Shown here in pieces: positions 59,411-64,000 of a DNA stretch of 64,000 nt (position 1 is the first letter of the stretch; each line of letters opens with the position of its first letter). Source of the stretch: Chaetoceros tenuissimus (Eukaryota; Bacillariophyta; Thalassiosirophyceae; Chaetocerotales; Chaetocerotaceae). The notes under the pieces were generated by a model. The model made no database searches. It worked only from the letters and a program-made list of their open reading frames with translations, and was not told the origin of the DNA. The stretch is taken from positions 3,658,001 through 3,722,000 of the forward strand of contig BLLK01000045.1 of assembly GCA_021927905.1 (NCBI GenBank), in the 5' to 3' direction. The translations under genes and the position numbers were made by a program.

Positions 59411-61053
59411 ATGGACCAAGAAAGCGGAGAGGAGGTGCTTCTAATAAAACTAAAGACAGAATCGCAAAAGGAATGCAAGCACATCACAAGAAACAAAAAG
59501 AAGCGGCCCAAAAATCTAATAAAAGTGTACGGATTAGAAGAGCCTTTTGTGACGCGTGTCAGTGTGAAAATGTTGACGGCGCACGCAGCAGCTAGGCAGA
59601 TGCTGCAATTTACGAACACACGTACACAGACTCAACCAGCAAGCACATACCCTGTTTCAATGAATGCAACCATTCCACATCCAAGATTTGATACTGATGA
59701 TGATGCAGAAAATGATGCTACTGATAACTTGGATGGATTGGATAATAGCAATAATGATGAAAGTGTCACACATATTGATGAATTAGATGGTGAAGCTGAG
59801 CGCTTGGCTTCTAAGCTCAATGGCGATGAAATTCAATTCCTAATTAATGTAATTCAAAAAGGAGAATTAGGAGCGTCGAATAGCTCATTACATAAATGTG
59901 ATGAGCTTGGTGATCCGCCAGAAAAAATTGTAAACCGCTTCTCTACTGTTTTAGGCGATCCATTTCACATTATGGATAGACCAAAGGTTCCTAGTCGACA
60001 CTGCTACAAGAAACTGTACAAAATTGCATTTCGTGATGCACTTTTAGCTTGGAATACTGAGTTGCTGCAAGAATTGAAGGATGTCATGATTGAAAAAGAT
60101 GGAATGGCCGCACAAGATGTGGATCGACTTTTGTATTTCAATTCAAAATTATTCCGTGATTGTGTTGATAGAAAAATTCTACAACCAGAGCAACTATATT
60201 GGAGACTACGTGCAGTCTTTATGACTTTTGGAAATCTTATAGATCCACGTACCAATAAACCATTATTCAATAAAGCAGCATGGGGGAAAGCTAAAAATAT
60301 ACTTGATGAAGTACTCGCTGGATTAATATCTGATCCGCCAGGTGTAAGTTTTTACATGAAGCGCTTAAACGATGATGGAACAGAAATGAAGAATAAGTAC
60401 GGATTNNNNNNNNNNNNNNNNNNNNNNNNNNNNNNNNNNNNNNNNNNNNNNNNNNNNNNNNNNNNNNNNNNNNNNNNNNNNNNNNNNNNNNNNNNNNNNN
60501 NNNNNAATGGTGTGATCTTGTTGATGGAATTACTATCTTTCCGAAGTTACCTGTTCACTTTCGTCTATATAAAAAAATTCGTGAACGGAACGATGATGCT
60601 AAAGAAGCTGAACGGAATGTACAACAAGCAAAGAACAAAATCAATGAGCTCAACAATGTGACAATGGAAATAGCACATGTAAATGAAGCGGAATGTGATG
60701 TTGAAAGTGTAAATATGGAAAATGATTCCGAGGAAGGGAAATCAAGGAAAGAAATATTTATACAGCCTTTAGAACCGTGTGCACTTCCAGTGCCAAAACC
60801 ACAAGCTCTTCATAATCGCTCATATACAGTTGTAGGAGATACAAGAATTTGTCATGAATTGCAGGTATCTGATTCTACACTTCTATTACAACCTACACGA
60901 AAAAGGCGATCAAATGAGCGTGGTCCAGATCGCAACATTGCTCCTAGAAAGCAACGGACTTGTAAAAAGTGCTTAGCGAATGGAGCAGACTCAGATCAGG
61001 CAAAACAATGCAAAGGTAGAAGTGGACGAGGAACATGTGAATTTTATAGCTAA
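59411..61053 (+). CDS. Transposase-like protein, transposon copy 3, interrupted by gap
   Basis: The first 331 codons match copies 1-2 up to the N-gap, and the last 131 codons match from T-M-E-I-A-H-V on. Reading across the Ns gives a false frame because the gap length is a placeholder. With the true 515 bp the frame would presumably be intact as in the sisters. Confidence 0.6.
60406..60505. other. Assembly gap (100 N)
   Basis: Exactly 100 N; comparison with the sister transposon copies shows 515 bp belong here. Confidence 0.98.
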
Positions 61054-61212
61054 AAAATAACATACAATTTAAATTTATTTTGGTACAATGTCCATTTGAA
61101 AAAATGAGAAGCAAAAATGTCTGCCGGTCATTGGAAATGAAAAATCTCCCTCTTTTTTCCTCCTTTTTTTCGCTTCTAGTTTAATATCAACTCCCGTAGT
61201 GGTACCAAAGCC

Positions 61213-61220
61213 GAGATTTT
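61213..61220 (+). repeat. 8-bp direct repeat, right outer target-site duplication
   Basis: gagatttt directly after the right terminal repeat of transposon copy 3, matching 53638-53645. Confidence 0.8.
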
Positions 61221-61677
61221 CTGCATTTTGCATTTTTCATTTTCAAAGATACTCGTATGTAGCAACGACTCCTGTCTATGACGTCATGATAGGCTATTTC
61301 TTCAATGGTTCTCATACTTCGCGCAATTTCTTCTCACAATTTGATGTCGTTTCTTCACTTTTTCTTTTCTTTTGTGCAGTAGTTGTGATTTGTGATGTTT
61401 CATCGTTTTGTTCTACCTTGAGCTGAATTTGACAGGTATGCAAGAGAAAGATTATGGAAATTTATTGACGATGGATAACATGGGAAAATTAAGCTGACAA
61501 AGGTCGATACCAAACTTGACAATTGGGTTCGTAAGAAGTCAACACAAGCACGACCTATATTTCCCGTGATCTGATTACTTGCTGTTCCTTGTTCCAAAAC
61601 AAAACTATTTATTACAAATAATCTATGCGGCTCAGTTCAAAATTGAGATTGAAAACAAGAAGTGCGCTACCTAAATC

Positions 61678-61791
61678 ATGTTCGCATATTATAATGAAAT
61701 AGAATTGCCATATGGTTTCCCAGCTAGATGCTGTATCGGGTGTTTAGTTATTCTTGCAGGAGTTAGAGCACTCGTTTACTACTTCGTTTGA
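61678..61791 (+). CDS. Possible small membrane peptide
   Basis: 37 codons, M-F-A-Y-Y-N-E-I-E-L-P then a hydrophobic C-C-I-G-C-L-V-I-L-A-G-V-R-A-L-V-Y-Y. It has a counterpart in the same relative place in the left duplicate (52197-52388, interrupted by TAA). Weak evidence only. Confidence 0.25.
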   Translation: MFAYYNEIELPYGFPARCCIGCLVILAGVRALVYYFV

Positions 61792-62055
61792 CATTGATGA
61801 AAAAGTTTCAATAAAGGTTTACTTGTGTTGTGAGGATAGTAGCTGTTGTGAACTAGACTAGAGTAATGTATAAAACAATAATAATTTATTCATGGAAAGA
61901 ACCAACAAGTAGTTAAATGTAGAATTGATGCCCAAAAGCTGTATAAAGTAAACTCTCTATGGTGTACGTTCTTCAAATCAATTTCCTAGTATCGTGACAC
62001 CAGATAGGGGTTTGTACATGCATAGTTTTTAGGTACTTGGGACTCATGATATACC

Positions 62056-63090
62056 TCATGCATTTAGCTCATCCTTACCATCTTTTTTATCGGCGTCGAA
62101 AGGTGCATTTGCATTTTGTCCTTGTTCCACAACAATCTCAGCATTTAGTTCATCCTCACCATCTTTTTTATCGGCATCGAAAGGTGCATTTGCATTTTGT
62201 CCTTGTTCCACAACAATCTCATCATGACTCAAGCTTTCCTCTTCATTGGCCAAGACCGCTTCATCATACAAAAAGAGGAAAAACATGATTGCATGAGCGA
62301 TGAAGAACACAGAGCCAGACAGCATCAAAACACAAACATCATTAATGAGTTTTGTATCAAGAAGAAAGAGTTGGTCGACAATTTCTCCTGAATGGTACTC
62401 TTGCGATGAAAGGTATACTCTACCTCCAATATCTAATCGAGGAATTACAGCTATAAGCAACAAGATGCTTCCAATCCCTGCTACAGTATATGTTGATAAT
62501 ACTAGAACTCCACTGTGTCTATGCTGGAATAGAGTGTATAATTGTCCAAGAAGTAGAAATACAAAACCTACGATCCACATAGTGCTGGACATTCCAGGAT
62601 AATCGATGAAGAAGAGAGCCTCAAAATCATCAGTCTTGAATATCTTTGAAGTTGTGCTCTTCATGCGTTTCATAATATCCATTTCAGAAATAACTGCTCC
62701 AAAAATAAGAACACCACTAATAACATTAAGCAAAAACATTACCAATGAAAATTTACCATCACTTTTCAGGAGAGGCTTCGCTTCCAAGATTATGGAAAGA
62801 AGCAAAAATACAGCACCGGCAGTAAGTAGTCCGCCTCTTACATTATACAAGCATTCCACTACCTTTTCATCCCAAGGCTCATATCCTACCCACGCTGATG
62901 ATTCTTCGTCATAATAGCGCTTGCCAAATTCATACCAGTCTTCTCCACCACATATCTTGATGGCATCTTCCAAACCGTGATTTACAATATCTGACTGGAT
63001 GAAGGAACAAGCAACGGCAAACAAGACACCGAATGCAAGCTTTGACAAGAAGGTCGCAGCGAATATGAGCTTATTTCCCAAGTCTACCAT
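62056..63090 (-). CDS. Six-helix membrane protein, intact copy
   Basis: 344 aa. Six hydrophobic segments are visible: L-I-F-A-A-T-F-L-S-K-L-A-F-G-V-L near the start, G-G-L-L-T-A-G-A-V-F-L-L-L, L-L-N-V-I-S-G-V-L-I-F-G, W-I-V-G-F-V-F-L-L-L-G, T-V-A-G-I-G-S-I-L-L-L-I, and S-G-S-V-F-F-I-A-H-A-I-M-F-F-L. The first loop has a conserved K-I-C-G-G-E-D-W-Y-E. The cytosolic-type acidic tail contains a 27-residue unit repeated twice (E-I-V-V-E-Q-G-Q-N-A-N-A), an 81-bp tandem duplication at 62059-62220. I do not recognise the family. The paralog at 52629-53601 is frameshifted and has a single tail unit. Confidence 0.8.
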   Translation of the reverse strand: MVDLGNKLIFAATFLSKLAFGVLFAVACSFIQSDIVNHGLEDAIKICGGEDWYEFGKRYYDEESSAWVGYEPWDEKVVECLYNVRGGLLTAGAVFLLLSIILEAKPLLKSDGKFSLVMFLLNVISGVLIFGAVISEMDIMKRMKSTTSKIFKTDDFEALFFIDYPGMSSTMWIVGFVFLLLGQLYTLFQHRHSGVLVLSTYTVAGIGSILLLIAVIPRLDIGGRVYLSSQEYHSGEIVDQLFLLDTKLINDVCVLMLSGSVFFIAHAIMFFLFLYDEAVLANEEESLSHDEIVVEQGQNANAPFDADKKDGEDELNAEIVVEQGQNANAPFDADKKDGKDELNA

Positions 63091-63431
63091 TGGTGATGAG
63101 TTTTAATAGCAGATTGGCATGGGATCCCACTGTGGTATTTTGAATGGAAACAGATTCTCACATGAGATGTCACAATATGAATCTTCAAAAGATACCTCCT
63201 TCGCGCAATTTCTTCTTGGTGTCTGTCCTGTGTACGTGTTTTGACACGTATTTTCGTATTTTCCCTTTTTTCTTCTTTGTTGGCACTTCTGCACTTCTTC
63301 AATTACCTCATTTGGAATTCATCTCTTTGCATTAGCACTAGTTATGGGCAAATAGAGCGAGTCACGTTGTCACCAGTTGTAGACCTAATATAGGGTTTTC
63401 GAGGCTAGGTCTACTGTAAATATCATCCAAG
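63091..63431. promoter_or_regulatory. Divergent promoter region
   Basis: 341 bp between the divergent membrane-protein and acyltransferase genes. No specific motif recognised. Confidence 0.35.
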
Positions 63432-64000
63432 ATGAGGAGAGGTGTGAATCCAACGACAATATTTAGCAGACGAAGAAAAAGGCCGAGAATATGTGAAGCT
63501 ATTGTTCGTTGTCTAAGTACTACCAATCCTAGCAGTTATGAGAAGAAGAAAGAGGAAATCACACTCTTCAAATCATATAATATATCGACAAATATATCCA
63601 AAGAATTTACTGTACCAATTACAGTAGCTGATGTTCACCTACGACACGAACAACTTCCATTTGCATATTTTTACAAAAACGATTTCGACATGCAAAGACT
63701 GAAACAGTCATTTGCAAAACTTTTGACCAACTTTCCAACTGCAGGAGGAACTCTTCAAAATTATCAACATATTCTGTGTAAAAAAGATGATACCGTTCCA
63801 TTGATATTTGCTAATGCAAGCATGACTATGCAGGAATGGTTAAAAGAGAGTCGAGGTCATTTGCATCAATCTGGGCAAGGACATCATCCTTCTTTGTTAC
63901 CCATATTTGATCCTCTCTTTCATAGTGCAATTGATAGTGAAAATGACGATGATGGTTTTACTGAAAACTTGATGTCTGTTAAAGTGACTCAATTTGCAAA
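63432..64000 (+). CDS. BAHD-type acyltransferase, N-terminal part
   Basis: Open from the ATG at 63432 to the window end, 189 codons. After a basic leader (F-S-R-R-R-K-R-P-R) comes a BAHD-like start: V-P-I-T-V-A-D-V-H-L-R-H-E-Q-L-P, F-A-Y-F-Y-K, M-Q-R-L-K-Q-S-F-A-K-L-L, and F-P-T-A-G-G-T-L, which fits the family pattern L-x-x-S-L-x-x-x-L-x-x-x-(F/Y)-P-x-x-G-R-L. The catalytic H-x-x-x-D would lie beyond the window, so activity cannot be judged. BAHD enzymes transfer acyl groups from CoA thioesters to alcohols or amines. Confidence 0.7.
   Translation, partial: MRRGVNPTTIFSRRRKRPRICEAIVRCLSTTNPSSYEKKKEEITLFKSYNISTNISKEFTVPITVADVHLRHEQLPFAYFYKNDFDMQRLKQSFAKLLTNFPTAGGTLQNYQHILCKKDDTVPLIFANASMTMQEWLKESRGHLHQSGQGHHPSLLPIFDPLFHSAIDSENDDDGFTENLMSVKVTQFA

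Larger units (their letters stand above)
58972..61212 (+). mobile_element. DNA transposon, tandem copy 3, contains assembly gap
   Basis: Third copy; both ends and terminal repeats are present and match copies 1-2. It is 2241 bp only because a 100-N gap (60406-60505) replaces what is 515 bp in copies 1 and 2 (55080-55594 in copy 1). Followed by gagatttt, the outer direct repeat. Confidence 0.88.
61221..63100. repeat. Segmental duplication, right copy
   Basis: Starts with ctgcattttgcatttttcat like 51833 and ends just upstream of the intact six-helix membrane gene. Outside the gene and the first ~170 bp the similarity is weak, so the duplication is not very young. Confidence 0.75.

Noticed and set aside
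59411-60661. Continuous frame across the N-gap in transposon copy 3
   Set aside because: The frame after the Ns differs from the sister copies; the gap length is a placeholder, so the fused protein is an artefact.
53646-61212. LTR retrotransposon interpretation of the tandem repeat
   Set aside because: There is no reverse transcriptase or long terminal repeat; ends are short inverted repeats and the protein is DDE-transposase-like.
1-64000. tRNA or rRNA genes
   Set aside because: T-loop-like words such as gttcgaa were checked where noticed and lie in coding or unstructured sequence; none gave a cloverleaf.

Overview
The window looks like nuclear DNA of a eukaryotic microalga, most likely a diatom. 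This is inferred from AT-rich intergenic DNA, GT-AG introns, F-box/ankyrin repeats with the NGCPW signature typical of stramenopile ankyrins, and an amino-acid carrier whose N-terminus resembles a diatom plastid-targeting leader (signal peptide ending D-A-F). A centric diatom such as Chaetoceros is my best guess, not a demonstrated one.

Layout. (1) 1-13.5 kb is a mixed gene region: a partial low-complexity protein, a UDP-galactopyranose mutase fused to an extra C-terminal domain, a two-exon unknown protein, an HTATIP2-like NAD(P)-binding protein, two tandem ankyrin paralogs, an ST7/TPR-like protein and the rRNA-processing factor RRP36. (2) 14-42.5 kb is a minus-strand array of ten F-box/ankyrin genes, six open and four broken. 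Within it lie a 5'-truncated TIR-domain gene joined to a duplicated 3' scrap of RRP36, two double ubiquitin-like (Ubl) genes, and two large genes with a GRDP-like (DUF1399-like) N-domain plus PDZ domains. A third gene of that last family closes the array at 43-44 kb. (3) 44.5-51.7 kb is housekeeping: a three-exon MAK5/DDX24 DEAD-box helicase, a plastid aromatic amino-acid transporter and a membrane-anchored protein with two FkbM methyltransferase domains. (4) 51.8-63.1 kb is a segmental duplication holding a six-helix membrane protein (one copy frameshifted, one intact). Three head-to-tail, near-identical copies of a 2.66-kb DNA transposon sit between the two halves, bounded outside by an 8-bp direct repeat. 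(5) The window ends inside a BAHD-type acyltransferase gene.

How the parts relate. The 14-44 kb block is dominated by ubiquitin-type functions: putative SCF substrate receptors with a near-invariant F-box end and variable ankyrin end, Ubl/SUMO-like proteins and a TIR domain. All ten F-box genes share an upstream inverted-CCAAT element. It reads as a fast birth-and-death gene cluster, with duplication breakpoints still visible. At least six genes carry a single-base frame lesion. Whether these are real pseudogenes or assembly errors cannot be decided from sequence alone.
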